From Nitrosopumilus piranensis (lineage in GTDB: Archaea > Thermoproteota > Nitrososphaeria > Nitrososphaerales > Nitrosopumilaceae), in contig NZ_CP010868.1 in NCBI RefSeq assembly GCF_000875775.1, positions 806,001-870,000 of the forward strand: a stretch of DNA of 64,000 nt, read 5' to 3'. Both the position numbers and the translations under genes were made by a program. Position 1 is the first letter of the stretch. Every line of letters begins with the position of its first letter. This document shows positions 9,301 to 16,736 of the stretch, piece after piece. Under the pieces are notes generated by a model. That model saw only the letters and a list, made by a program, of their open reading frames with translations. It searched no databases and was not told the DNA's origin.

Positions 9301-9585
9301 TTTTTCTACCTGCAGTTCTACGGGTAATCCTTGGGTGTCCCATCCTCCGTTAAACTCTATCTTCTTTCCCTGAAGTGTGTTGTACCTGTACCACAAATCC
9401 TTGATGACTCTGCCTCTAAGATGTCCTGCATGTGGAATCCCATTCATTGTTGGTGGACCTTCAATGAATCTAATTTTTTCAGGCTTGTCTGATGCAAAAA
9501 TTTGTTTTTCTAAATCAATTGATTTTGTATATTCTCTAATTTGTGATTCAATTGCTTTTGCATCAAACTTTGTGGATAATTCCAT
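6388..9585 (-). CDS. ileS: Isoleucyl-tRNA synthetase
   Basis: 1065 aa class Ia aminoacyl-tRNA synthetase that charges tRNA-Ile. The HIGH signature is HAGH in GIPHAGHLRGR near residue 55, and KMSKS sits at about residues 599-603. Between them lies the CP1 editing domain (FLIVWTTMPFTL) that clears mis-charged valine. Zn-binding Cys pairs appear in YCPSCQTS and CEDCNERN. The C-terminal anticodon-binding region is typical of the archaeal/eukaryal-type enzyme. Start at 9585 gives a normal N-terminus. Confidence 0.97.
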   Translation of the reverse strand: MELSTKFDAKAIESQIREYTKSIDLEKQIFASDKPEKIRFIEGPPTMNGIPHAGHLRGRVIKDLWYRYNTLQGKKIEFNGGWDTQGLPVELQVEKELGVTGGKTEAIKQFGVERIVSECKKVVEKYNKTWVEVDSLLGMSFNHEKAYWTFRDEFIEREWQILKKAHENGILEEDFTVIAYCPSCQTSLSHAEVNQGYEEVKDPSLYYKVKLVDEDAFLIVWTTMPFTLVTDAMVGLQPEEDYAYVKMENETWVIGKTRLKEFMTELKIEDYEIEKTVKGLTFEGKKYIHPLLDLIPELKECSKDENFHVAVSESFVDASTGSGLVHLSPANGEEDIKIANKRKVKIFSPINDEVKFTSQAGKYQGTFVRDADKQIVEDLKECNALVKIGKIKHKYPLCWRSHHPIVWLARKGWFYKLDRLDNKAIDAAESVEYYFEQPKNRFLGIIKERHPWCISRERIWGCPLPVWTCEDCNERNWFFTRKDIVESADKLPDGPDFELHRPWIDNIVIKCKKCGSTKTKREEYVLDTWHNSGSAPYSSLTDEEYSRDIPAPFFTEGIDQTRGWAYTLLIENVILNNGPTPPYKSFLFQGHVLDKKGGKMSKSKGNVLEGIELLEKYPADLIRFYFMWKASPIEPLSFSTEELMSRPYQVINTLFNLHLYFKQNSQYDNFDKSNTVEWAKQNDLLTSPDIWLLSKLQKLILKITDRNDSCKFHESAKAIDDFIINNLSQIYIPITRGELWDEDEEKKNRRLAIYAVLGEVLKALDILIHPFCPFTSEYLYQSVFDGKQSILLDRWPKPQESLVNEEIEESFDIMKDVVSVSSAARMKGKLKRRWPLNEAKICVKKGQKMKLESLSKLLQSQLNVEKFDIIETEKDSGLEQTLELQKLGLPIKPIIELERKRIGPKAKQHMGKLVAMFSETNPKEIISSLQKDSKFNFDVDGETISLENEDFVVDFDADENFAVSKRDNYIVFISTLRNKEMMAKGLVKDVARRLQTLRKERGYNPTDVLDVASILDLDDESLEMIREKADDLAFLVRVKQVNFTESCKEYKDDDIDGLKIRISIE

Positions 9586-9605
9586 CTGGCTTTTGGTAGA
9601 TCTGT

Positions 9606-9653
9606 GGCATTATAAAGCTAAATTGGTTTTCTGAGACTTGGATTATATAATTG
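9606..9653. promoter_or_regulatory. Divergent ileS/purD promoters
   Basis: An archaeal TATA box TTATATAA (9643-9650) lies about 22-29 nt upstream of the purD TTG at 9672, leaving almost no leader. On the minus strand TTTATAAT (about 9608-9615) lies about 23-30 nt before the ileS ATG at 9585. Both spacings fit leaderless transcripts. Confidence 0.55.
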
Positions 9654-9671
9654 AGCAAAAAATAATTTGTA

Positions 9672-10934
9672 TTGGTAAATGTACTTGTGATTGGTTCTGG
9701 GGGGCGAGAGCATGCTTTATCGTGGAAATTATCTCAGAGCTCAAAAGTTGATACTGTTTTTACTGCACCTGGAAATGGAGGTACAAAAAATAATGTGTCC
9801 ATTCCAGTTGATGATTTAGATGGCCTAGCAGATTTTGCTGAAAAAAATAATTGCTTTACAGTAGTTGGCCCAGAAGCACCTTTGGCTGCAGGCATTGTTG
9901 ATAAATTTAATGAAAAAAATCTCAAAGTTTTTGGTCCCTCAAAAAATGCAGCACAACTTGAATCAAGTAAAATCTGGGCAAAAAATTTCATGAAAAGAAA
10001 TGACGTCCCTACTGCTAGATTTGAAATATTTGATGATGCTAAAAAGGCACAAGATTATGTAAAATCACTTGATTACAATGTCGTAGTCAAAGCTGATGGG
10101 TTGGCTGCAGGAAAGGGAGTAATTGTTTGTAATAGCTCTGATGAAGCAATTTCTGCAATTCAAACAATTTTGATAAAAAAAACATTTGGTGATGCTGGAA
10201 ATCGAATAATTATTGAAGAGAGAATTGATGGAATTGAGGCCTCATACATTGCGCTTTCAGATGGCAATATTGCTATCCCTATGGCCTCTAGTCAGGATCA
10301 CAAGCGAATATTTGATGATGATAAAGGCCCTAACACTGGTGGGATGGGTGCATACTCTCCTACTCCAATAATTGATGATTCTCTTGCAAAAAAAATTCAA
10401 GAAAAAATTATTGATAAAACTATACAGTCTATGAAAAATGAGGGCATTGTTTTCAAAGGCTTTCTTTATGCAGGAATCATGCTAAAAGATGGTGAACCCT
10501 ATGTTTTAGAATATAATGTTAGAATGGGTGATCCTGAATGTCAGCCAATCACAATGAGAATGGATTTTGATTTGTATGATTACTTTGTTGCAAGTGCAAC
10601 TGGTGAATTATCTTCAATGCCTCCAATATCTTGGAAAAACCAATACGCAGTATGCGTTGTTTTGACTTCTCAAGGATACCCTGAATCTTATCCAAAAAAT
10701 GAAGAAATTACTGGATTTGATTCTATTCCAGATGGTGCATATGTTTTTCATGCTGGCACAAAGAATGTTGATGGCAAAATATTCTCAAATGGCGGACGAG
10801 TTTTAGGAGTTACTGCCTTGGGTGATTCCTTAGAGTCTGCAATTGCAAATGCCTACAATGCATCTGATATGATTTCTTGGCCACACAAATTTTGTAGAAA
10901 AGATATTGGCAAAAAAGGACTAGATTATTTTTGA
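9672..10934 (+). CDS. purD: Phosphoribosylamine-glycine ligase
   Basis: 420 aa, ATP-grasp enzyme joining 5-phosphoribosylamine and glycine (second step of purine synthesis). N-terminal signature VLVIGSGGREHALSWKL, ATP-grasp region VVKADGLAAGKGVIV, and metal/substrate motif EYNVRMGDPE. It starts with TTG at 9672 directly after the TATA spacing. The 3' end overlaps the convergent 5-formyl-THF cyclo-ligase by 10 nt. purN and folD nearby complete the one-carbon/purine neighbourhood. Confidence 0.95.
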   Translation: MVNVLVIGSGGREHALSWKLSQSSKVDTVFTAPGNGGTKNNVSIPVDDLDGLADFAEKNNCFTVVGPEAPLAAGIVDKFNEKNLKVFGPSKNAAQLESSKIWAKNFMKRNDVPTARFEIFDDAKKAQDYVKSLDYNVVVKADGLAAGKGVIVCNSSDEAISAIQTILIKKTFGDAGNRIIIEERIDGIEASYIALSDGNIAIPMASSQDHKRIFDDDKGPNTGGMGAYSPTPIIDDSLAKKIQEKIIDKTIQSMKNEGIVFKGFLYAGIMLKDGEPYVLEYNVRMGDPECQPITMRMDFDLYDYFVASATGELSSMPPISWKNQYAVCVVLTSQGYPESYPKNEEITGFDSIPDGAYVFHAGTKNVDGKIFSNGGRVLGVTALGDSLESAIANAYNASDMISWPHKFCRKDIGKKGLDYF

Positions 10935-11488
10935 GTTTCTACAATTCTGTCTTCAGTTACAATCCAATCAATTAACATATCATGATCTGATTTTGGAATA
11001 TTTTTTACAACTTGTTTTTCCAAAGTCAAAGAAATTGTGGTTGTCTTGTGTTTAGCTAAAAACCTATCATAAAATCCATGACCGTATCCTAGCCTGATTC
11101 CTTTGGCAGTTATCCCTACTGTTGGCACTAAAATCACATCCAAGTTATTTTCAGTTTCACACTCTATCTTTGGCTCCATTATGTCAAAACTGCCCTTCTC
11201 CAGGCTCGAAAAATCAGTAATTTTCTTAAATTCAATATTCTTGTCTGTTATTCTTGGAAGAAATACATCCTTTCCATTACTTAGTAATTCTTGAATGATG
11301 TCCTGAGTTAAGATTTCACTTCCAATTGGATAATATGCTCCAATTTTTTGTGCATCTCTGAACTCTTTGATTTTTTTTAATTTTTTATTGATCTTCTGAC
11401 TTGCAATTTTCATCAAATCAAATGATGTGGCATCCCTTTTTTCTAAAAGAATATTCCGAATTGATTTTTTCCCGCGATTATCTTCCAA
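10925..11488 (-). CDS. 5-formyltetrahydrofolate cyclo-ligase family protein
   Basis: 187 aa. Motifs of the 5-FTHF cyclo-ligase family: KRDATSFD near the N-terminus (nucleotide-binding Lys/Arg), LVPTVGITAKGIRLGYGHGFYDRFL near residues 115-145. The enzyme turns 5-formyl-THF into 5,10-methenyl-THF with ATP. The gene overlaps the upstream folD by 11 nt, so the two one-carbon enzymes are translated from one message. The cofactor used may be THF or tetrahydromethanopterin-like; sequence cannot decide. Confidence 0.88.
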   Translation of the reverse strand: MEDNRGKKSIRNILLEKRDATSFDLMKIASQKINKKLKKIKEFRDAQKIGAYYPIGSEILTQDIIQELLSNGKDVFLPRITDKNIEFKKITDFSSLEKGSFDIMEPKIECETENNLDVILVPTVGITAKGIRLGYGHGFYDRFLAKHKTTTISLTLEKQVVKNIPKSDHDMLIDWIVTEDRIVETQK

Positions 11489-12341
11489 TTTGACTACTCA
11501 GTGATGCTGCAGTTATTGTATTTTTTAAAAGCATTGCAACTGTCATTGGCCCAACCCCTCCTGGAACTGGCGTTGCAAAAGATGCTTTTTGAATGATATC
11601 TTCAAAATCTGTATCTCCTGCTAATTTTTCTTGGAATCTTGATATGGCAACATCAATAACAACTGCTCCATCTTTTATCATATCTGACGTCAGCGTGAAT
11701 TTGCTTCTGTCCCCAACTGCTGTGATGATAATATCAGCTGATTTGCACAACTCTGCCAAGTTTTTAGTTTTAGAGTGACATGTAATGACAGTTGCATTTT
11801 TGTCTAGCAACAAATGGTACAGTGGTTTTCCTACAAGATTACTCCTGTTAATTAAAACAATATTTTTCCCTTCTAAATCAATTTTATGATAATCAAACAT
11901 CTCCATTACTCCTGATGGAGTACATGCTACAAGTGCTGCTTTTTTCATAGCCAACAACCCTGCATTATGTGGAGTTAATCCATCTACATCTTTTAATGGT
12001 GAAATTCTTGACGTTGTGATAAATTCATCTAGTTGTTCTGGAAGTGGGAGTTGAACGAGAATTCCATGAACTGAATTATCATTGTTTAAATTCTCAATAA
12101 TTTCGTTGAGTTGAACTTGGGTCGTATTTGAATCAAGCTTGTGATCTTTTGTGGCAATTCCAACTTCCTCACATGATTTATGCTTGTTTTTGACATATGT
12201 GGCAGACGCTGGATTGTCGCCTACAAGAACCGTTGCCAGGCATGGGCTGATACCTTGAATCTTTAGTTCTTCTACTGCTTTTTTCACCCTGTCTTTTACA
12301 GATTGAGCAATTACTTTTCCATCAATCTTGATTCCTGTCAT
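11478..12341 (-). CDS. folD: Methylene-THF dehydrogenase / methenyl-THF cyclohydrolase
   Basis: 287 aa bifunctional FolD. Substrate motif YVKNKHKSCEEVGI with catalytic Lys, HGILVQLPLP, KDVDGLTPHNAG, NAD(P)-site INRSNLVGKPL and C-terminal ATPVPGGVGPMTVAML are all intact. It supplies one-carbon units for purine synthesis (purN at 13037). Start at 12341; the divergent ABM-domain gene begins about 90 nt away, leaving room for two promoters. Confidence 0.96.
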   Translation of the reverse strand: MTGIKIDGKVIAQSVKDRVKKAVEELKIQGISPCLATVLVGDNPASATYVKNKHKSCEEVGIATKDHKLDSNTTQVQLNEIIENLNNDNSVHGILVQLPLPEQLDEFITTSRISPLKDVDGLTPHNAGLLAMKKAALVACTPSGVMEMFDYHKIDLEGKNIVLINRSNLVGKPLYHLLLDKNATVITCHSKTKNLAELCKSADIIITAVGDRSKFTLTSDMIKDGAVVIDVAISRFQEKLAGDTDFEDIIQKASFATPVPGGVGPMTVAMLLKNTITAASLSSQIGR

Positions 12342-12433
12342 GGTATGTTTTTGATTTGAAGATATTTAATTCTTGGAATTTCATATCTGAAATCTTAGAA
12401 AAGAAATTTAATGCCATTTTTACTAGTCATGAT

Positions 12434-12718
12434 ATGTTTGTAATGATAGCAGACGTTTCACTCAAAGAAGGTGCTGAAGATGATTTTAAAAATTGGTTTT
12501 CAGAATCAAACAAAGTTCTATCAAAATTCCCTGGATTTGTATCTAGAAAATTTCTAAAATCTGCTGATGGTAGTTATAGAATTGTGGTAGAACATGAAAG
12601 CAAAGAATCTTTTATCAAAATGCATAATAGTCCTGAACATGAAAAACTTCACCCTCAAGGACATTCTTTCATGAGCGAACCTCCACAAAGAAAAACATAC
12701 ACAGTAGCTGCTGAATAA
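12434..12718 (+). CDS. Antibiotic biosynthesis monooxygenase (ABM)-fold protein
   Basis: 94 aa from the Met at 12434 (MFVMIADVSLKEGAEDDF); an upstream in-frame Met at 12356 would place the start within the folD promoter and adds residues atypical of the fold. The ferredoxin-like dimeric ABM pattern is visible: KNWFSESNKVLSKFPGF, then RIVVEHESKESFIKMHNS. Members include small heme-degrading or quinol monooxygenases, but no heme ligand can be assigned here. The cupin gene starts 1 nt after its stop, so they form an operon. Confidence 0.75.
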   Translation: MFVMIADVSLKEGAEDDFKNWFSESNKVLSKFPGFVSRKFLKSADGSYRIVVEHESKESFIKMHNSPEHEKLHPQGHSFMSEPPQRKTYTVAAE

Positions 12719-12719
12719 A

Positions 12720-13040
12720 TTGAAACTAGAATTTGATTTAGACACATATCTAGAGAAAATTAAAAACGGCAGTAACTATTTTCATACTTTTATTAATAGA
12801 GAAAGTTTGGCTGCTGGAGTTTTAGTTCTTCAACCTGGAGAAGAGGATACTCAAACCCCTCATGATATTGATGAAGTCTATTATGTCATATCTGGTAATG
12901 GCTCTTTAAAAATTGGAGATAAAAATTACAAAGTTTCAAAAAATAAATTGTTTTTTGTTGCAAAAGATGTTAAGCACTATTTTCACAGCAATACAAAAGA
13001 ACTAAAGGTTTTGTATTTTTTTGGTGGTACTGACTCTTAA
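12720..13040 (+). CDS. Cupin-domain protein
   Basis: 106 aa single cupin barrel beginning with TTG. First cupin motif: TPHDIDEVYYVISGNG; second motif: VAKDVKHYFHS. Metal ligands would be the motif-1 His and Glu and the motif-2 His. Function is undetermined; cupins of this size include dioxygenases, isomerases and sensors. Coupled to the ABM-fold gene upstream and overlapping purN convergently by 4 nt. Confidence 0.78.
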   Translation: MKLEFDLDTYLEKIKNGSNYFHTFINRESLAAGVLVLQPGEEDTQTPHDIDEVYYVISGNGSLKIGDKNYKVSKNKLFFVAKDVKHYFHSNTKELKVLYFFGGTDS

Positions 13041-13654
13041 ATGATAATTGTTCTGCGACCCGAAACCTTGATCTTTTTTCTTGCAAAGAGATTTACAGCT
13101 TCAGGATAAATTCTGTGCTCTTCTTTTAGAATTCTTTTTGACAGTGAACTTTCAGTATCGTTTTCTTTTACTTTGACTACAGACTGAATTATCACAGGAC
13201 CTGTATCCATTCCTGCATCCACAAAATGTACTGTGCAGCCTGAAAATTTTGCTCCATATTCTAGCGCCTGTTTTTGTGCGTCAAGACCTGGAAATGATGG
13301 TAATAATGCCGGGTGAATATTAATAATTCTGTTTTTGTATTTTTTTACAAATTCTGGACTAATTATTCTCATAAATCCTGCAAGACATACTAGCCCATTT
13401 CTTGGTGTTACTCCATATTTTGTTAAGACTGTTATGATCTTTTTATCATATTCTGCCCTGTTCCCTTTGAATCCCTTGCTTTCAACAACTTCGGTGTTGA
13501 CTCCAAGTTTTTTTGCAATTTTTAGACCCCTTGCATCTGGTTTGTTTGAAATTACTATTGAAGGATTTATTGGGATCTTTTTTTTCTTAATTGACTTTAG
13601 GATAGATTCCATGTTGCTCCCACGACCTGAGATTAAAATTCCAAGATTTAGCAA
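13037..13654 (-). CDS. purN: Phosphoribosylglycinamide formyltransferase
   Basis: 205 aa. Phosphate-binding loop LISGRGSNMESIL at the N-terminus, catalytic region GFMRIISPEFV, INIHPALLPSFPG with catalytic His, and HFVDAGMDTGPVI with Asp. It formylates GAR using 10-formyl-THF made through folD. The start is TTG at 13654. A recombinase-bearing element begins about 15 nt upstream, so the original purN promoter has probably been separated from its former divergent neighbour at 28239. Confidence 0.95.
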   Translation of the reverse strand: MLNLGILISGRGSNMESILKSIKKKKIPINPSIVISNKPDARGLKIAKKLGVNTEVVESKGFKGNRAEYDKKIITVLTKYGVTPRNGLVCLAGFMRIISPEFVKKYKNRIINIHPALLPSFPGLDAQKQALEYGAKFSGCTVHFVDAGMDTGPVIIQSVVKVKENDTESSLSKRILKEEHRIYPEAVNLFARKKIKVSGRRTIII

Positions 13655-13667
13655 CTAGTCAATAGTA

Positions 13668-13683
13668 GATCAAACCTGCAATT
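13668..13683 (+). repeat. Candidate left attachment site (attL)
   Basis: GATCAAACCTGCAATT, matching 15 of 16 bases with 28194-28209 (12 exact in a row: AAACCTGCAATT). It lies between the purN start and the recombinase gene, the expected place for an att site. Confidence 0.5.
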
Positions 13684-13731
13684 AATGTGTGTGGATCGTA
13701 GATTAATTACTTGTGTGTTCTATGTATTGGC

Positions 13732-14787
13732 ATGCAAAGATCCCTTTTACTTTTCCAAAACAGCATTCACAGCAAGGAAACCTTGCGAGTTTACCAATAC
13801 TCTTTGGATAAGTTTCTGAAATACTTCAAGCTTCGTGATTATGACAGCTTGGCTGGTATGGATTCAAAGATGCTTCAGGAGATGGTTGAAGACTATGTGA
13901 TGGAGAAAAAGAGTCAGGGCAAGGCACGAAGTACTATCAAGACACCTGTTTCTGCATTGGAACTGTTCTGTGATGCCAATGATCTTACAATCAACTGGAA
14001 GAAAATTAACCGATTGCTTCCTGCACAAAAGAAAAAGTCTGGTTCCAAGGCATACACAACTCAACAAATCCAAAAAATGCTTCAGGCTACAACCAACATT
14101 CGCAACAAGGCAATAATCCACTTTATTGCCTCCTCTGGTGTACGCATTGGCGCATTACCTGAACTGAAATTGAAGCATGTCAGAAACATGCCTCAGGGGT
14201 GCAAAGTGGTAACTGTCTACCCTGATGACGTTGAAGAATACTATACTTTTCTTACTTCAGAAGCATCAAAGGCACTTGACGATTATCTTGAGAAACGAGT
14301 TCACGATGGCGAGCATCTAGATCCTGAACATCCGTTGTTTAGACAAAACTATGCAATTGGAATTGCAAAACCTAAACATCTGGCCAAGGTCAGCATTCAG
14401 GCCATTATTGATAGAATTCTGAGACGAGCTGAATTGAGATTTGGCAGAGATGGTTCAAGACGTGATGTACAGCTAGATCATGGATTCCGAAAACGATGGA
14501 ATACAATTGTGAAAACAACTGATGGTGTAAAGATAATTCTAGCTGAAAAGATGTTTGGTCACTCTACTCCCACAATCCCCTTGGATGAAACATATGTTGA
14601 TGCCTCAATTGAAAAACTCTTTGAGGAATTCAAAAAGGCAATACCTGAATTGACAATTGATGATTCACAACGTCTCAAGTTCAAAAATGAACAGCAATCT
14701 CAAAAGATCACACAACTTGAAGAAAAGATTGCAAGAATTGAAGACTTGGAAAGACGAATGAGAGTTATGGAAAAATCAACCCAATAG
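13732..14787 (+). CDS. Tyrosine recombinase/integrase 1
   Basis: 351 aa from the Met at 13732 (MQRSLLLFQNSIHSKETL); an alternative Met lies at 13711. An N-terminal SAM-like core-binding domain is followed by the catalytic domain with Arg in SSGVRIGALPEL, H-x-x-R in LDHGFRKRWN, His in MFGHST and nucleophile Tyr in DETYVDAS. The C-terminus is a coiled coil (KITQLEEKIARIEDLERRM). The catalytic set is complete, so it is probably active and drives integration of this element; it sits next to the presumed attL. Confidence 0.9.
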   Translation: MQRSLLLFQNSIHSKETLRVYQYSLDKFLKYFKLRDYDSLAGMDSKMLQEMVEDYVMEKKSQGKARSTIKTPVSALELFCDANDLTINWKKINRLLPAQKKKSGSKAYTTQQIQKMLQATTNIRNKAIIHFIASSGVRIGALPELKLKHVRNMPQGCKVVTVYPDDVEEYYTFLTSEASKALDDYLEKRVHDGEHLDPEHPLFRQNYAIGIAKPKHLAKVSIQAIIDRILRRAELRFGRDGSRRDVQLDHGFRKRWNTIVKTTDGVKIILAEKMFGHSTPTIPLDETYVDASIEKLFEEFKKAIPELTIDDSQRLKFKNEQQSQKITQLEEKIARIEDLERRMRVMEKSTQ

Positions 14788-14790
14788 AAA

Positions 14791-15504
14791 TCATTTTTTA
14801 TTATTTTTATCTTCAAAATCAAACAAGGACATTATTTTCTCTTTTTCTGATTGTTTTATTGCACCAAATTCTTCTGGATATTGATTTTCCAATTCTTTAA
14901 ACATAAGATCTAATTTTTCATTGTTCTTGTTTGCTCTAATCATTTTCTTGGTCTCTGCAAAAAACTTTTCCCATCCTTCAGTTGCTAATGTCATTAGCAT
15001 ATCTTCACTGAATAATTCTTGTTTTGTTCTTTGATCCACAAAAATAAAATCTAATATGACCTTTGCAAGATCTTCAAACATTCTTTTTGTGTCTACAGCA
15101 TCTATCCAATTTTTACCCGTTTCTAGGCTTTTCAACATGGTATACAAATAAAATATTCCAATTTTTTTATTGATATCTTCATATGCTTGAGTGGGGGTTT
15201 GATATGCTTCCTCTCCCCTTGGCCATGACCATTTTTTTTCTAAGTAACTAGTATAGTTTGATGAAAAAATACCTATTTTTCTTTCCCATGTATAAAATGC
15301 TGTCTTACTTAGTGAATAATATTTTTCACGTCCTTTTTTTTCAAATTCAATTGTTTTTTCATTTATTAAAAAAGTCAGATTGTTGCTTACTGCTCTGTCT
15401 GTTATTCCTAATTCTTTTTTGATTTCTGAGTATCTTAGCTGTTTATTTTTTGCAAGTAGTCCTACAATCATTTGTTTTGTATCGTCTATTCTGATCTTTT
15501 TCAC
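14791..15504 (-). CDS. Winged-helix transcriptional regulator
   Basis: 237 aa. An N-terminal winged helix (QLRYSEIKKELGITDRAVSNNLTFLINEK) with a basic wing (KKGREKYYSL) and a long helical C-terminal domain with no recognised ligand site. It is convergent with integrase 1 (3 nt between stops) and its start overlaps the upstream region of the divergent operon at 15580, so it may control that operon as well as its own gene. Confidence 0.75.
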   Translation of the reverse strand: MKKIRIDDTKQMIVGLLAKNKQLRYSEIKKELGITDRAVSNNLTFLINEKTIEFEKKGREKYYSLSKTAFYTWERKIGIFSSNYTSYLEKKWSWPRGEEAYQTPTQAYEDINKKIGIFYLYTMLKSLETGKNWIDAVDTKRMFEDLAKVILDFIFVDQRTKQELFSEDMLMTLATEGWEKFFAETKKMIRANKNNEKLDLMFKELENQYPEEFGAIKQSEKEKIMSLFDFEDKNNKK

Positions 15505-15579
15505 ATATTCTATTGCTTTGTCTTATATCTATACATGACTATAGTAAAGTATATAGGAATAACTATACTTAGTATAGTT

Positions 15580-15756
15580 ATGAGAATTCAGATGAATATT
15601 TTGATGGATAAAAAAGATCTTAAAAAGATTAGAAAAATTGCCCTCACACGTGGACAAGATTACCCAGATTTTGTGAGATTTGTTTTGAAAAAAGAATTGG
15701 CAAATTTGGGATTTTTGACTCGTGATGAAATTAAGACATTGGGGTTATCGCAATGA
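15580..15756 (+). CDS. Small DNA-binding (ribbon-helix-helix-like) protein, antitoxin-like
   Basis: 58 aa beginning MRIQMNILMDKKDLKKI; the frame runs upstream to 15472 but that part is hydrophobic and overlaps the divergent regulator. The short beta strand followed by two helices (LKKIRKIALTRG and YPDFVRFVLKKEL) fits a ribbon-helix-helix fold. Its stop overlaps the next start as ATGA. Position first in a tight trio ending in a PIN-like protein suggests an antitoxin/repressor. Repeated TATAGT words (15539-15579) upstream could be its operator. Confidence 0.6.
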   Translation: MRIQMNILMDKKDLKKIRKIALTRGQDYPDFVRFVLKKELANLGFLTRDEIKTLGLSQ

Positions 15757-15899
15757 AAAGGAAATGTCTTGACGACAATCCAAAAACTGTCAAACGATAT
15801 TATGATTGGGATGGACAGCAAGTAGAAATTTCATTATGCGATTCACATCAACATGATCCTGATTTCTCTCATTTTGTTTCTGAGGAGAAAATACAATGA
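15753..15899 (+). CDS. 48-aa Cys/His-containing protein in the TA-like operon
   Basis: Very short gene (MKRKCLDDNPKTV...), with one Cys near the start and a later CDSHQHD cluster that could bind metal. It overlaps the preceding and following genes by ATGA at both ends, which argues strongly for translation. No family recognised. It could be the real antitoxin partner, a zinc-binding adaptor or an extra subunit. Confidence 0.6.
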   Translation: MKRKCLDDNPKTVKRYYDWDGQQVEISLCDSHQHDPDFSHFVSEEKIQ

Positions 15900-16249
15900 A
15901 ATCCAAACGTAAACCCAAATTTCTGCTTGATGAATGTGTACAAATTGCAGATAAAGAATTGAGAAATCATCTTGGGTTTATTAATGCTCGTGATATTGTG
16001 GCTACTGGTACATCTGATGACAAATTACTTTCTTCTGCAAAAAGAAGAAATTTGATAATTATTACTAAAGACATACAATTTATTCTAAATACAATTCTTA
16101 CTGGAAACAAAATAGTTTTTCATAATAAAAATACAAGGGTGTTAATCATCCCAAAAATAAAAACCATAGATTCTGGTTGTAACCATTCCAAATACAAAAG
16201 CATGCTGACTTACTATCTTCAAGAACATGAGGAGATTATTGTCCCATGA
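15896..16249 (+). CDS. PIN-like (DUF5615/Mut7-C type) protein, toxin-like
   Basis: 117 aa. The pattern LLDECV at the start, then TSDDKLLSSAKRRNLIIITKD, matches the minimal PIN-like nuclease fold, with acidic residues in LLDE, SDDK and TKD as the likely metal site. Family members are commonly partnered with small antitoxins. It is the third gene of a translationally coupled trio. Activity as an RNase toxin is inferred from family and context only. Confidence 0.65.
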   Translation: MKSKRKPKFLLDECVQIADKELRNHLGFINARDIVATGTSDDKLLSSAKRRNLIIITKDIQFILNTILTGNKIVFHNKNTRVLIIPKIKTIDSGCNHSKYKSMLTYYLQEHEEIIVP

Positions 16250-16275
16250 GATTGTTTTTATTTTATGAAAAAATA

Positions 16276-16313
16276 AAACTTGAGAGTTTTAGCTTGGCGG
16301 CCATCTCAAGTTT
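16276..16313. other. 10-bp inverted repeat after the PIN-like gene
   Basis: AAACTTGAGA (16276-16285) and TCTCAAGTTT (16304-16313) form a perfect 10-bp stem with an 18-nt loop that includes GCTTGGCGGCC. It may be a terminator of the trio or part of a replication origin upstream of the Rep operon. Confidence 0.55.
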
Positions 16314-16443
16314 AACTACTCAAACTAAGGTGATTGATATTTTTGATACGTAACAATCTCCCAATAAAGGATTCCATACGTGGCTTCCTGCTTTGTGGCA
16401 TATGTCTCAAAATCAAAAACAGATCTAGAAAATTTCATAGCAA

Positions 16444-16464
16444 ACATGCCTTGAAATGGCATGT
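16444..16464. other. Hairpin upstream of the C2H2-Rep operon (candidate origin or operator)
   Basis: ACATGCC (16444-16450) and GGCATGT (16458-16464) form a perfect 7-bp stem with the 7-nt loop TTGAAAT, 30 nt before the start of the C2H2 gene. Rolling-circle origins often carry such a nick-site hairpin near rep; an operator is equally possible. Confidence 0.4.
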
Positions 16465-16494
16465 CACACATGAACATGGAGATGAAATTAATCC

Positions 16495-16734
16495 ATGAGT
16501 CTGGTCTTTCGTTATACGTGCCCTGTTTTGGGATGCAAACATAACACTCGTCCTGTCTATGCAGATTCATCTCAGATCAAAAACCATCTAAAGTATGATC
16601 ATGACTATCGTGAAAAACAGGAAACCGCATTTAGGCTAAGTCTGACTGCCTCTCCAAATGAAAGACGTAGTCCTATGTGGTTTGTTGACGCATTAGCTGA
16701 ATTCTCCAAAATTTCTAGTAAAAGAGGAATCTGA
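16495..16734 (+). CDS. Small C2H2 zinc-finger protein
   Basis: 79 aa. The finger is CPVLGC, a spacer, then HLKYDH (C-x4-C-x12-H-x4-H). The rest is polar. It ends 2 nt before the Rep start, so it is co-transcribed and probably regulates or assists Rep. Similar small fingers appear at 25504 and 50377 in this window. A minus-strand frame at 16325-16570 overlaps but shows no domain. Confidence 0.65.
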   Translation: MSLVFRYTCPVLGCKHNTRPVYADSSQIKNHLKYDHDYREKQETAFRLSLTASPNERRSPMWFVDALAEFSKISSKRGI

Positions 16735-16736
16735 AT

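Noticed and set aside
16325..16570. 81-aa minus-strand frame upstream of the Rep operon
   Set aside because: It overlaps the C2H2 gene and both hairpin candidates, shows no domain, and the plus-strand finger explains the DNA better.
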